The notes beneath the pieces are model-generated. The model worked only from the letters and a program-made list of their open reading frames with translations. It made no database searches and was not told where the DNA came from. The translations under genes and the position numbers were made by a program. This document shows, one piece after another, positions 9,156 through 16,962 of a stretch of DNA of 64,000 nucleotides. The DNA is from Rhodobacteraceae bacterium UBA6796 (GTDB lineage: Bacteria; Pseudomonadota; Alphaproteobacteria; Rhodobacterales; Rhodobacteraceae): positions 1 to 64,000 of the forward strand of contig DKFM01000008.1 of assembly GCA_002452815.1 (NCBI GenBank), in the 5' to 3' direction. Within the stretch, counting starts at the first letter, position 1. Every line of letters begins with the position of its first letter.

Positions 9156-10379
9156 TCAGCGGGCCGCCTTGGCCGCGCGGCGGGTTTCGGGCGAAACTGC
9201 GCCTTCCAGCCCGGTCGAGCCATACAGCCACTCGACCGCATCATACCAATCGGCGGCGGTCTTGCCCTGCATCACCGCATTGCGCAGTGCCGCATGTGCC
9301 CCCGCCGGGTGATAGACATGCTGGCCGATTTCACGCGATTGCAGCTGCACCCGCGCGGTGCGCAACCGGCGCAGCCTCTGATAGTTCTGCAGCGCGGTTT
9401 CCAGATCGGCCGTGCGTTCCAGCTCGGCGGCCAGGGCCACGGCATCTTCCATCGCCATGCAGGCGCCTTGCGCGAAATATTGCAGCATCGGATGCGCCGC
9501 ATCGCCCAGCAGCGCCACACGCCCGTCGACCCAGTTTTCCACAGGGTCACGATCGCACAGCACCCAGCGTTTCCAGTTCTGGCCCCGGTCGATGATCTCG
9601 CGCGCGACCGGGTTGACGTGCTGAAACCCGATCTTCACCTCGTCATGGGTCACCGGCACGCCCGCCTCGGGGCTGGGCGCATCGTTGTGATAGGTCACTA
9701 CCAGGTTGAACAGCTTCCAGCCCTTCAGGGGATAATGCACGATATGGCATTTCGGCCCGGCCCAAAGGGTGGCCGCGTTCCAGCGCAGATCTTCGGGCAT
9801 GTCCTCGGTCGGGATGACCGAGCGATAGGTCGTATGGCCCGACACGCGCGGCGCGCCATCGCCCACCAGACGCTTGCGGATATTCGACCACAGCCCGTCG
9901 GCGCCGATCAGCGCCCGCCCGGTGACACGTTCGCCCGAGGCCAGGGTGACGGTGACGCTGCTGCCGTCCTGGTCGTAATCGGCGACCTCAGCGCTGGTGC
10001 GCAGATCGACCAGCGGATGCTCCATGCAGGCCTTCAGAAAGACGCCATGCAGATCGCCGCGATGGATCACGGCATAGGGGTTGCCGAACCGGGTGCGGAA
10101 CCCTTCGTCCAGCGGAATGCGGGTAATTTCCGACCCCGACATCGCATCCATCAGACGCAGGCTGTCGATATAAACCGCCATGTCGCGCGCCTGATCGCCG
10201 ACGCCCAGATAGTCGAAGGCATGAAACGCGTTGGGGCCCAGCTGGATACCGGCGCCGATTTCGCCCAGCTCGGGCGCACGTTCCAGCACCAGCGAGGCCA
10301 CGCCTTTCTGCGCAAGGCCAATCGCCGTGGCAAGGCCGCCGATACCGCCACCGGCGATAAGAATGGGAAGGTCAGACAT
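9156..10379 (-). CDS. FAD-dependent hydroxybenzoate monooxygenase, probably 3-hydroxybenzoate 6-hydroxylase
   Basis: A 407-residue group A flavoprotein hydroxylase with an N-terminal GGGIGG dinucleotide motif (about residues 10-15), the ALIGADGLWS segment and the FAD-ribityl motif GDAAHPMLQYFAQGA. Related enzymes turn 3-hydroxybenzoate into gentisate with NADH and O2. Its position as last gene of a gentisate ring-cleavage operon supports that substrate. Salicylate 1-hydroxylase has the same fold but would make catechol, for which no pathway genes are present here. GAGGAG precedes ATG 10379. Confidence 0.85.
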   Translation of the reverse strand: MSDLPILIAGGGIGGLATAIGLAQKGVASLVLERAPELGEIGAGIQLGPNAFHAFDYLGVGDQARDMAVYIDSLRLMDAMSGSEITRIPLDEGFRTRFGNPYAVIHRGDLHGVFLKACMEHPLVDLRTSAEVADYDQDGSSVTVTLASGERVTGRALIGADGLWSNIRKRLVGDGAPRVSGHTTYRSVIPTEDMPEDLRWNAATLWAGPKCHIVHYPLKGWKLFNLVVTYHNDAPSPEAGVPVTHDEVKIGFQHVNPVAREIIDRGQNWKRWVLCDRDPVENWVDGRVALLGDAAHPMLQYFAQGACMAMEDAVALAAELERTADLETALQNYQRLRRLRTARVQLQSREIGQHVYHPAGAHAALRNAVMQGKTAADWYDAVEWLYGSTGLEGAVSPETRRAAKAAR

Positions 10380-10454
10380 GCAAAGCTCCTCTGTTCGGCC
10401 GCGTGCCTCCCGCACGGGCCAGTGTGTCAGATCAGGGTGAAAGGGCGCGCGGCC

Positions 10455-11717
10455 TCAGAAGGGCCGCACCATCCAGGGCAGGAAAACCACCAGCAAAATC
10501 ACAAGGAAAGTCACGACGATATAGGGCGCGACCAGTTTGGACAGCCGCAGGATCGACACGTTCGACAGCGCCGCCGCGATATAAAGCCCGGTGCCCACCG
10601 GCGGCGTCAGCAGCCCCAGCACCAGCGTCAGCGCCATCACCACGCCAAACTGGATCGGGTCGATGCCATATTGCCCGGTGGCGACCGGCAGCAAGATCGG
10701 CGTCAGGATGATCAGCGCCGCGATGCCGTCCAGGAACATCCCCACCACCGTCAGCGCGGCCACGATCAGCAACATGAAGACGATCGGGTCATCGGTCAGC
10801 GACACGATGAAGGCGGCCGCCGCCTGCGGGATCTGGTTATAGGTCAGCACCCAGCCAAAGACCTTGGCCGCCATGATAAGAAACAGGACCACCGCCGAAT
10901 TGGTCACCGTGCGGTCGATGATCCTGGGCAGGCTGCGCCAGGGCAATTCGCGAAACACCACCCCGCCGAACAAAAGCGCCACGATGATCGCCACGGCGGC
11001 ACTTTCGGTGGGGGTGAAGATGCCAAAGGAAATGCCGCCCACAATCACCAGCGGAATCGCCATCGTCGCCAGCCCCGGCACCGTCGCGCGCCATCTCGAC
11101 CCCTGCGGCAGCGGTGCGCCCTTGTGGCCGGGGTCACGATTACGCCCGGCCTGAAACAGCGCCAGCCCCAGGATCAGCACGAACAGCACCATCCCCGGCA
11201 TGATCCCCGCGGTGAACATGTCGGCGATCGACACCTGCGCGATCACGCCGAAGATGATGAAGATCATCGAGGGCGGGATGATCGGCCCCAATAGCCCGGC
11301 CGAGGCGGTCAGCCCCGCCGCATAGCCGCGGTCATAGCCGTCACGCTCCATCTCGGGCACGACGACACGGCTCATCACCGCCATCTGCGCCGTGGCCGAC
11401 CCCATGATCGCCGCCAGCGCCAGGTTGGAAATCAGGTTCACGATTACCAGGTTATGCGGCACCCGCGTCAGCCAGACCCGCACCGCGATGATGATGCGCT
11501 TGGTCAGCCCGCTTTCATTCATGATCTCGCCCAGCAGAACGAACAGCGGGATCGCCAGCAGATCGAAGTTTTCCACCGACCCGAAGGCGATCTGCGGAAT
11601 CGCGCTAAGGATCGCGGCGCGATCGGCCAGAAACACGAAGACCAGCGTCGCCCCGATCAGCACGAAGGCAATCGGCATGCCGGTCAGCATCAGGACCAGA
11701 AAGGACAGGCCGGTCAT
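10455..11717 (-). CDS. TRAP transporter large permease (DctM family)
   Basis: A 420-residue, roughly 12-TM protein with the DctM hallmarks: VLLGEIMNESGL, MSRVVVPEM and PPSMIFIIFG near the middle, and LTPPVGTGLYIAAALS toward the C terminus. It forms the Na+- or H+-coupled translocation channel of a tripartite ATP-independent periplasmic importer. Its ATG overlaps the TGA of the small permease gene by 4 nt. Confidence 0.93.
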   Translation of the reverse strand: MTGLSFLVLMLTGMPIAFVLIGATLVFVFLADRAAILSAIPQIAFGSVENFDLLAIPLFVLLGEIMNESGLTKRIIIAVRVWLTRVPHNLVIVNLISNLALAAIMGSATAQMAVMSRVVVPEMERDGYDRGYAAGLTASAGLLGPIIPPSMIFIIFGVIAQVSIADMFTAGIMPGMVLFVLILGLALFQAGRNRDPGHKGAPLPQGSRWRATVPGLATMAIPLVIVGGISFGIFTPTESAAVAIIVALLFGGVVFRELPWRSLPRIIDRTVTNSAVVLFLIMAAKVFGWVLTYNQIPQAAAAFIVSLTDDPIVFMLLIVAALTVVGMFLDGIAALIILTPILLPVATGQYGIDPIQFGVVMALTLVLGLLTPPVGTGLYIAAALSNVSILRLSKLVAPYIVVTFLVILLVVFLPWMVRPF

Positions 11718-12205
11718 GCGTGATCCCTCCATTCGGTAATGCCCGTGGCCAGATGGCCCAGCACATGCACCAGCGACGTGAGGCAGAAGATCGGGAAGAT
11801 GGTGAAGAACGGCGCCTTGGCCCAGCCGGTGGTGATGATCTGCTCGAACGCGACCGCGGGCGAACGCACCCAGACGATTCCTGCTTTCAGCAACAGCCCC
11901 AGCATCACGGCAATCAACGCCCAGACCACGACGCTCAGCCCACGGCGGAGCTGCCCGGGCAGGACCTCGGACAGAAGCGTGACGCCGATCTGCGCACGGT
12001 CGTGGATCGAGATGGAAATCGCGACCAGCGCCAGCCAGACCAGCAAGATCGCCGCCAGTTCCTCGGCAAAGACCATGGGGCGACCCAGTGCATAGCGCAT
12101 GGCGACGTTGGTCACGATCAGCCCCACGAAGCCCAGCACCAGAAGCCTGCTGGCCCAGCGTTCAAGCCGGACCAGCGCCCCCGAAAGGGTTGGCAGGAAG
12201 CTCAC
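11714..12205 (-). CDS. TRAP transporter small permease (DctQ family)
   Basis: A 163-residue protein with four hydrophobic helices and the DctQ pattern (RYALGRPMVFAEELAAILLVWLA). It pairs with the DctM subunit. It starts with GTG (12205) overlapping the stop of the binding-protein gene by 4 nt. Confidence 0.9.
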   Translation of the reverse strand: MSFLPTLSGALVRLERWASRLLVLGFVGLIVTNVAMRYALGRPMVFAEELAAILLVWLALVAISISIHDRAQIGVTLLSEVLPGQLRRGLSVVVWALIAVMLGLLLKAGIVWVRSPAVAFEQIITTGWAKAPFFTIFPIFCLTSLVHVLGHLATGITEWRDHA

Positions 12206-13185
12206 TTTTGTTGCTCCGCCACTTGCGCCTGAAATTGCGCGATCAGGGCATTGCCGGCGAAACTGTCGGCCACCGCGGCATTCGCATCGGCAAAGGCCGT
12301 GGCGCCGTCAGTCATCACCTCGACGGTCATTTCGGCCTGCAGGCTGGCAAGGTTGGCGGCTTCTGCCTCGACCTGCTGGGCCGAGCCCCAGGTCAGCGCC
12401 TCGTCCACGACGGCCTGGAACGCGGTTTGCTCTTCTGGCGTCAGCGCAGTCCACGTCATATCCGACACCATCATCACCGACGGGAAGGCCATGTGGTTGG
12501 TGATCGTCAGCCCTTTCGCAACTTCCTGAAATTTCAGACCGACCAGTGCATCAAGGTCGATGTCGATGCCATCCAGCAACCCGGTCTGCAGCGCCTGATA
12601 GACTTCGGTCAGGTTGACCGGCGTCGGTACCGCGCCCACGGCACCCCACCAGACCTTCATCGCCGGAAACGGCACGATGCGGATCTTCTTGTTCGCCAGA
12701 TCGGCGGTGGTCATCGCCGGCGCGTCCTTCATCAGGATGTGGCGCATGCCGGCGAAGGTATAGCCCATGCCATGCAGACCGGCGGCATCCAGTTCAGCCA
12801 GCATATCGGTGGCCGCGGGCGTCTCGGCGGCGGCGATGGCGGCGGACACGTCCTTGAACAGATAGGGCGTGAACCAGCCCTGCATCGAGGGCGCGCGCAG
12901 GCTGGTGATGGCCGCGGTCATCAGGCCGCTATCGAGCAGACCAGTGGACAGCTGCTGGAACATTTCCTGTTCCGAGCCCAGCTGACCGGCCGGAAACACC
13001 GCCAGCGTCAGGCTGCCGCCGGTCGCCTCGGGCAGTTTTTCGGCGATGCGGTTGGCGACCTTGGTCCAGACGTGGCTGGGCGGCGTGATCACCCCCATCT
13101 GCAATTCGCGCGCTTCGGCGGCGATGGCGGCGGCGGTCATCAGTGCCGCCAGAGTCAGGCGGCGGCCAAGTTGTGCGATTGTCAT
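12202..13185 (-). CDS. TRAP transporter periplasmic substrate-binding protein (DctP family)
   Basis: A 327-residue exported protein with a signal peptide (about residues 1-27) and DctP features. These are the LGSEQEMFQQLSTGLLD segment, the NKKIRIVPFPA region containing the arginine that usually salt-bridges a carboxylate ligand, and GLLDGIDIDLD. A gentisate-operon location suggests a hydroxybenzoate or similar aromatic carboxylate as ligand (inference). ATG 13185 follows GGGAGG. A second GGGAGG lies about 19 nt further upstream in a short tandem repeat, with an alternative in-frame ATG at 13206. Confidence 0.92.
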   Translation of the reverse strand: MTIAQLGRRLTLAALMTAAAIAAEARELQMGVITPPSHVWTKVANRIAEKLPEATGGSLTLAVFPAGQLGSEQEMFQQLSTGLLDSGLMTAAITSLRAPSMQGWFTPYLFKDVSAAIAAAETPAATDMLAELDAAGLHGMGYTFAGMRHILMKDAPAMTTADLANKKIRIVPFPAMKVWWGAVGAVPTPVNLTEVYQALQTGLLDGIDIDLDALVGLKFQEVAKGLTITNHMAFPSVMMVSDMTWTALTPEEQTAFQAVVDEALTWGSAQQVEAEAANLASLQAEMTVEVMTDGATAFADANAAVADSFAGNALIAQFQAQVAEQQK

Positions 13186-13227
13186 GATTTTTCCTCCCTG
13201 AAACATGACGTCCTCCCTGAAAATTCG

Positions 13228-13875
13228 TTACGCCTCCCAGTCGGGTTGGCGTTTCGGATGGGCCTGCGCAAAGGCGGGCACGGCCTCGCAGGCCTCGGCA
13301 ATCGCGCGGATGCGGGGCATGGCCGACAGATCGGCGCCGAAGCGGGCGGCAGAAAACACCTGCGGCACTAGACAGATATCGGCCAGACCCGGAGCGTCCC
13401 CGAAGCAAAAGGTGCTGGGGGCACGCGCGGCCAGCAGCGCCTCGCAGGCGGCCAGACCCTCGGTGATCCAGCGTTGGCACCAGGCGTCGAGCACGGCCTG
13501 ACCGGCGCCGAATTCCACCTTCAGGTAATCCAGCACGCGCAGGTTCTGCAGCGGGTGGATGTCGCAGGCGATGACCTGCGCGAAGGCGCGCACCTGCGCG
13601 CGCAAATCGGCATCCTCGGGCAGCAGGCGCGGCCCGGGGTGGGTTTCATCCAGCCATTCGATGATCGCCAGCGATTGCGTCAAGCGCAGATCGCCGCTTT
13701 CCAGCGTGGGCACCAGCGCCTGCGGGTTCAGCGCGCGATAGGCGGGGGTCTTTTGCCGCCCCCCGTCTTTGCGCAGATGGACCGAGGTGAAGTCATACGC
13801 CACCCCCTTCAAGCCAAAGGCGATCCGGCATCGATAGGCGGATGAGCTGCGGAAATACCCGTGGAAACGGATCAT
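13228..13875 (-). CDS. Maleylpyruvate isomerase (zeta-class GST-like)
   Basis: A 215-residue GST-fold protein. The SSSAYRCRIAF motif near the N terminus is the zeta-class active-site loop, and NPQALVPTLE and QSLAIIEWLDE bind glutathione. In this operon it should convert maleylpyruvate to fumarylpyruvate; related enzymes isomerise maleylacetoacetate. Start and stop overlap its neighbours by 4 nt on the upstream side. Confidence 0.88.
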   Translation of the reverse strand: MIRFHGYFRSSSAYRCRIAFGLKGVAYDFTSVHLRKDGGRQKTPAYRALNPQALVPTLESGDLRLTQSLAIIEWLDETHPGPRLLPEDADLRAQVRAFAQVIACDIHPLQNLRVLDYLKVEFGAGQAVLDAWCQRWITEGLAACEALLAARAPSTFCFGDAPGLADICLVPQVFSAARFGADLSAMPRIRAIAEACEAVPAFAQAHPKRQPDWEA

Positions 13876-14570
13876 TCAGCCGCCCCGATCCTCAAGCTGA
13901 CCGGCGCCAGCCCGTCGATCGCCCCTTCGATCACGTCACCCGCGACCACAGCGCCCACACCCGCCGGCGTGCCGGTATAGATCAGATCGCCCGGCGCCAG
14001 ATGATACAGTCCCGACAGGTGGCTGACGAGTTCGGCCACCGTCCAGACCAGATCGGCCAGATGGGCATCTTGCTTGACCACGCCATTCACGCTCAGCGAA
14101 ATGCGCTGCGGGCCGATTTCGGCCATGTCGGCGGCCTTGGTGATCGGTGCGATCACGGCGGACCGTTCGACATCCTTGCCGGTATCCCAGGGGCGCTGCT
14201 TCGCACGCGCCGCCAGTTGCAGATCGCGCCGCGTCATGTCGAGCCCGGCGGCATAGCCGTAGATCGCGGCTTTCGCCTCGGCCAGATCGGCCTTGAACAC
14301 CGGCTTGCCGATGGCGATCACCAGTTCCATTTCGTAATGGTAGTTTTCGGTCCCCGGCGGATAGGGCTGCGTCGCGCCCGTGGGTTCGATCGTCGAGGGG
14401 GACTTGGTGAAGTAGAACGGGGCCTCGCGGTCGACTTCGACACCCATTTCCTTGGCATGCTCGGCATAGTTGCGGCCAACGCAGAAGATCCGGTTGACCG
14501 GATAGAGGGCGGTTTCGCCCTGCACCGGCACGGTTTTCACCTGATTGGCGGGAAACAGTAGATCACTCAC
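13872..14570 (-). CDS. Fumarylpyruvate hydrolase (FAH family)
   Basis: A 232-residue fumarylacetoacetate-hydrolase-fold enzyme with the metal-binding E-x-E of YEMELVIAIG, the VGRNYAEHAKEMG segment and the YTGTPAGVG C-terminal motif. It would split fumarylpyruvate into fumarate and pyruvate, the last step of the gentisate pathway. It starts at GTG 14570, overlapping the dioxygenase TGA as GTGA. Confidence 0.9.
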   Translation of the reverse strand: MSDLLFPANQVKTVPVQGETALYPVNRIFCVGRNYAEHAKEMGVEVDREAPFYFTKSPSTIEPTGATQPYPPGTENYHYEMELVIAIGKPVFKADLAEAKAAIYGYAAGLDMTRRDLQLAARAKQRPWDTGKDVERSAVIAPITKAADMAEIGPQRISLSVNGVVKQDAHLADLVWTVAELVSHLSGLYHLAPGDLIYTGTPAGVGAVVAGDVIEGAIDGLAPVSLRIGAAE

Positions 14571-15604
14571 CGTTTGCGTTCCTCATAATAGCCCAGCTTT
14601 TCCTGCATCGGGCGGTCGTGGATGCGGATCAGGAAGCTTTCTTCCTCCGCGACGTGATCAATGGCAGCAAAGACGGGGGCCGAGAACGTGTCTTTTGCGC
14701 GCCAGCTCACCTCGGCGCCGTTGATCGTGCTGCGGCCCTTGCCGCGGATGACGTGGAACACCGCCGAGGCCGATGTCAGATCGGGCGACAGCTTTTCACC
14801 CTTGCGCAACATGATGGCGGTGAACCCCATGATCGGAAGGATGTCACCGCCGGTTTCGGGGTTCACATAGTCCATCTCGACAGGGGCATCGCCCGCCCAT
14901 TTCGCCATTTCACGCAGGGCCTGTTCGGTGCGCGCCCAGGGAAAGCGCATCATCGGATAGCGACGGGTCTGCGCACCAAGTTTGCGCGCGGGGGCCAGAC
15001 CGGCAGACAGATATTCGACCTGGCTTGCATCGGGGCGGTTGCGTTGCGCCTGCAGCGGCGCCTCTTCGGCGTAGGAGCCTTCCATGGTATACAGAACCGG
15101 CAGGTCCAGCGCATCCAGCCAGATCACCGGCTCGGTCCCTTCGTGGCCATGGTCATGCCATTCGCCCGCAGGCGTCAGCACCAGATCGCCCTCTTCCATC
15201 GGCAGCTTTTCACCATCGACAACGGTGAATCCGCCTTTGCCCTCGACGATGATCCGCACGGCCGATGCCGTGTGACGATGCGCCGGCGCGGTTTCGCCCG
15301 GCAACAGAAGTTGCATCCCGATGTAGATAGAGGCGGTGGCCTGCATCGCCCCCGTGCCACGCCCGGGATCGGACAGCACCAGAACGCGGCGTTCGGCTTT
15401 CTCGACGGGGGTCAGTTCGCCTGCACGCAACAGCAGGGGGCGCAGCGCGTCAAAGGCCCAGTGGCCCGGTTGCGTCACCGGATGCGGCGCGCCATGGGGC
15501 AACACATTGCGCATCATCGGCCAGAGCGGCGCGACACCGGCAGCGGTCATATCGGCACGGTAGTCCAGCGGCAGCTCCTCGAGCGTGCCCAAAACCTCGG
15601 ACAT
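14567..15604 (-). CDS. Gentisate 1,2-dioxygenase (bicupin, Fe(II))
   Basis: A 345-residue two-cupin protein. The N-terminal cupin has the metal-ligand pattern HRHTASAVRIIVEGKG and later WHDHGHEG. The C-terminal cupin (about residues 240-330) lacks most ligands, as is usual. It cleaves gentisate to maleylpyruvate with O2. First gene of the seven-gene operon, with an excellent AGGGAGG site 5 nt before its ATG. Salicylate and 1-hydroxy-2-naphthoate dioxygenases share the fold, but the two downstream genes favour gentisate. Confidence 0.92.
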   Translation of the reverse strand: MSEVLGTLEELPLDYRADMTAAGVAPLWPMMRNVLPHGAPHPVTQPGHWAFDALRPLLLRAGELTPVEKAERRVLVLSDPGRGTGAMQATASIYIGMQLLLPGETAPAHRHTASAVRIIVEGKGGFTVVDGEKLPMEEGDLVLTPAGEWHDHGHEGTEPVIWLDALDLPVLYTMEGSYAEEAPLQAQRNRPDASQVEYLSAGLAPARKLGAQTRRYPMMRFPWARTEQALREMAKWAGDAPVEMDYVNPETGGDILPIMGFTAIMLRKGEKLSPDLTSASAVFHVIRGKGRSTINGAEVSWRAKDTFSAPVFAAIDHVAEEESFLIRIHDRPMQEKLGYYEERKR

Positions 15605-15648
15605 TGCTTCCTCCCTTCAGCAAAGTTCGATTTCAAATATGTATTAGG

Positions 15649-15677
15649 TAGTATGCTTATTAAATTATATCCGTCAA
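15649..15677 (-). promoter_or_regulatory. Candidate promoter of the gentisate operon
   Basis: On the minus strand: -35 TTGACG (672-677 of the 15-kb block), a 17-bp AT-rich spacer, -10 ATACTA (15649-15654), with the start codon about 45 nt further on. An exact TATAAT also occurs in the spacer but lacks a matching -35. It lies in an unusually AT-rich gap next to palindromic operator candidates. Confidence 0.55.
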
Positions 15678-15680
15678 CAA

Positions 15681-15697
15681 ATACGTTGCATGCGTAT
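15681..15697. promoter_or_regulatory. Candidate MarR operator 1 (imperfect palindrome)
   Basis: ATACG-TTGCATG-CGTAT: 5-bp inverted arms around a TGCATG-containing core, placed directly upstream of the operon's -35. Size and position fit the winged-helix MarR dimer encoded next door. Inference from symmetry and location. Confidence 0.45.
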
Positions 15698-15700
15698 GGA

Positions 15701-15710
15701 AAGCATGCTT
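15701..15710. promoter_or_regulatory. Candidate MarR operator 2 (perfect 10-bp palindrome)
   Basis: AAGCATGCTT is fully self-complementary and overlaps the -35 of the putative marR promoter. It shares the GCATGC core with the site at 15681-15697, so the pair may let one regulator control both divergent promoters. Confidence 0.45.
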
Positions 15711-15737
15711 GCCATATTTGAACACGCTCTGTTATCT
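15709..15737 (+). promoter_or_regulatory. Candidate promoter of the marR-type gene
   Basis: -35 TTGCCA (15709-15714), 17-bp spacer, -10 TTATCT (15732-15737). This places transcription start about 25 nt before the chosen ATG at 15768. Confidence 0.5.
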
Positions 15738-15767
15738 ATCTGTAAAACTTGGGGAAAGGCGGCTCTG

Positions 15768-16232
15768 ATGGTTTCCGTTCACCGCATGCCGGGTCACATC
15801 ATCCGGCGCCTGCATCAGATTTCCACCGCGATCTTCACAGAGCGGATGGCCCGGATCGGCGAAGAGATCACGCCGGTGCAATTCGCCTCGCTGGCCGCGA
15901 TTCGCGCCCATCCCGGGGTCGATCAGGCAACGCTTGCCGGGCTGGTCGCCTATGACCGGGTGACAATTGGCGGGGTGGTCGACCGGCTGGTGGCGAAAAA
16001 ACTGGTCGAACGCACCGTCAGCCCGAAGGACCGGCGCGCCCGGGTGTTGACCCTGACCCCCGAGGCCGAGGCCCTGATGCAGACGCTTGAACCAAAAGTC
16101 GAAGCATTTCAGACGGATATTCTGGTCGGCCTGACGCAAAGCGAACGCGAAACACTGATCGCGCTGATGTCCAAGGTGGTCGAGGCAGGCAATGCTCTGA
16201 GCCGGGCGCCGCAAAGCGGGGATGACGCCTGA
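15768..16232 (+). CDS. MarR-family transcriptional regulator of the gentisate operon
   Basis: A 154-residue MarR protein with a winged helix-turn-helix at about residues 45-105: the ITPVQFASLAAI helix, the VAYDRVTIGGVVDRLVAKKLVER recognition helix, then the wing with DRRARVLTLT. It is divergent from the ring-cleavage operon, the classical layout for a repressor relieved by an aromatic ligand. ATG 15768 has GGGAAAGG upstream; the frame stays open back to ATG 15690, but those starts would fall within the predicted promoter. Confidence 0.9.
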   Translation: MVSVHRMPGHIIRRLHQISTAIFTERMARIGEEITPVQFASLAAIRAHPGVDQATLAGLVAYDRVTIGGVVDRLVAKKLVERTVSPKDRRARVLTLTPEAEALMQTLEPKVEAFQTDILVGLTQSERETLIALMSKVVEAGNALSRAPQSGDDA

Positions 16233-16293
16233 GCGTTTCGCAATCGCCCAAATTAAGGGCGAAGCGACTTCGATGTGTGCATTTGCGCGGGGT

Positions 16294-16323
16294 CCTGTCG
16301 CCCGCTATGGCCCACGCGACAGG
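16294..16323 (+). other. Hairpin in the nasT 5' region
   Basis: CCTGTCGC (16294-16301) and GCGACAGG (16316-16323) form a perfect 8-bp stem with a 14-nt loop, about 55 nt before the nasT ATG. No T tract follows. It may be an mRNA structure or an operator for nasTS; function unknown. Confidence 0.4.
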
Positions 16324-16377
16324 CTCGACTTGTCAAGCCGCGTGCCCGCGCGCAGGCCGATGGAAACAGAGGCCAGC

Positions 16378-16962
16378 ATGACCCGACCGCTTTCCATCGT
16401 TGTTGTCGAAAAAGATCGCGAACGCGCCCTGATGATCGTTGACGGTCTGCGCGAAGCAGGGGCGCATGATGTTGTGGTTATCGGCGACGAAACCGGGCTG
16501 GCGCGCCGGATTGCCGAACGCAATCCCGATCTGGTGCTGATCGACCTGGCGTCGCCATCCCGCGATGTGCTCGAGGAACTGACCCTGGCGACGTCACCGA
16601 TGGATCGGCCCGTCGCGATGTTCGTCGACCGCACCGATGGCGGCATGACTCAGGCCGCCATCGAGGCGGGGGTGTCGGCCTATGTGGTGGACGGACTGCG
16701 CCCCGAACGGATCAAGCCGATCCTCGATGCGGCGATCGCGCGGTTCCAGATGGTGCAGAAGATGCGCGCCGAACTGGCGGCGACCCGCCGCGCGCTGGAA
16801 GAACGCAAGGTCATCGACCGCGCCAAGGGCCTGTTGATGCGGGCGCGCAATATCGACGAGGACGCCGCCTATGCGCTGCTGCGCAAGACGGCCATGGCGC
16901 AGGGCAAGAAGCTGGCCGATGTGGCGCAGGCGCTGGTGACCGCCGCGGAGTTGCTGAAATGA
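16378..16962 (+). CDS. nasT: NasT, ANTAR-domain antitermination response regulator
   Basis: A 194-residue AmiR/NasT protein. A receiver-like domain (1-120) has D56 at the usual phosphorylation position but E11/D13 instead of a normal acidic pair. A short coiled-coil then leads to a C-terminal ANTAR domain (about 135-190, with KVIDRAKGLLMRA and AYALLRKTAM). ANTAR domains bind paired hexaloop hairpins in leader RNA and prevent termination. Without nitrate NasT is held by NasS. ATG 16378 follows AGAGG, and its stop overlaps nasS. Confidence 0.93.
   Translation: MTRPLSIVVVEKDRERALMIVDGLREAGAHDVVVIGDETGLARRIAERNPDLVLIDLASPSRDVLEELTLATSPMDRPVAMFVDRTDGGMTQAAIEAGVSAYVVDGLRPERIKPILDAAIARFQMVQKMRAELAATRRALEERKVIDRAKGLLMRARNIDEDAAYALLRKTAMAQGKKLADVAQALVTAAELLK

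Noticed and set aside
15664..15669. Exact TATAAT on the minus strand upstream of the gentisate operon as its -10
   Set aside because: No acceptable -35 lies 16-18 bp upstream; the TTGACG/ATACTA pair gives a better promoter.
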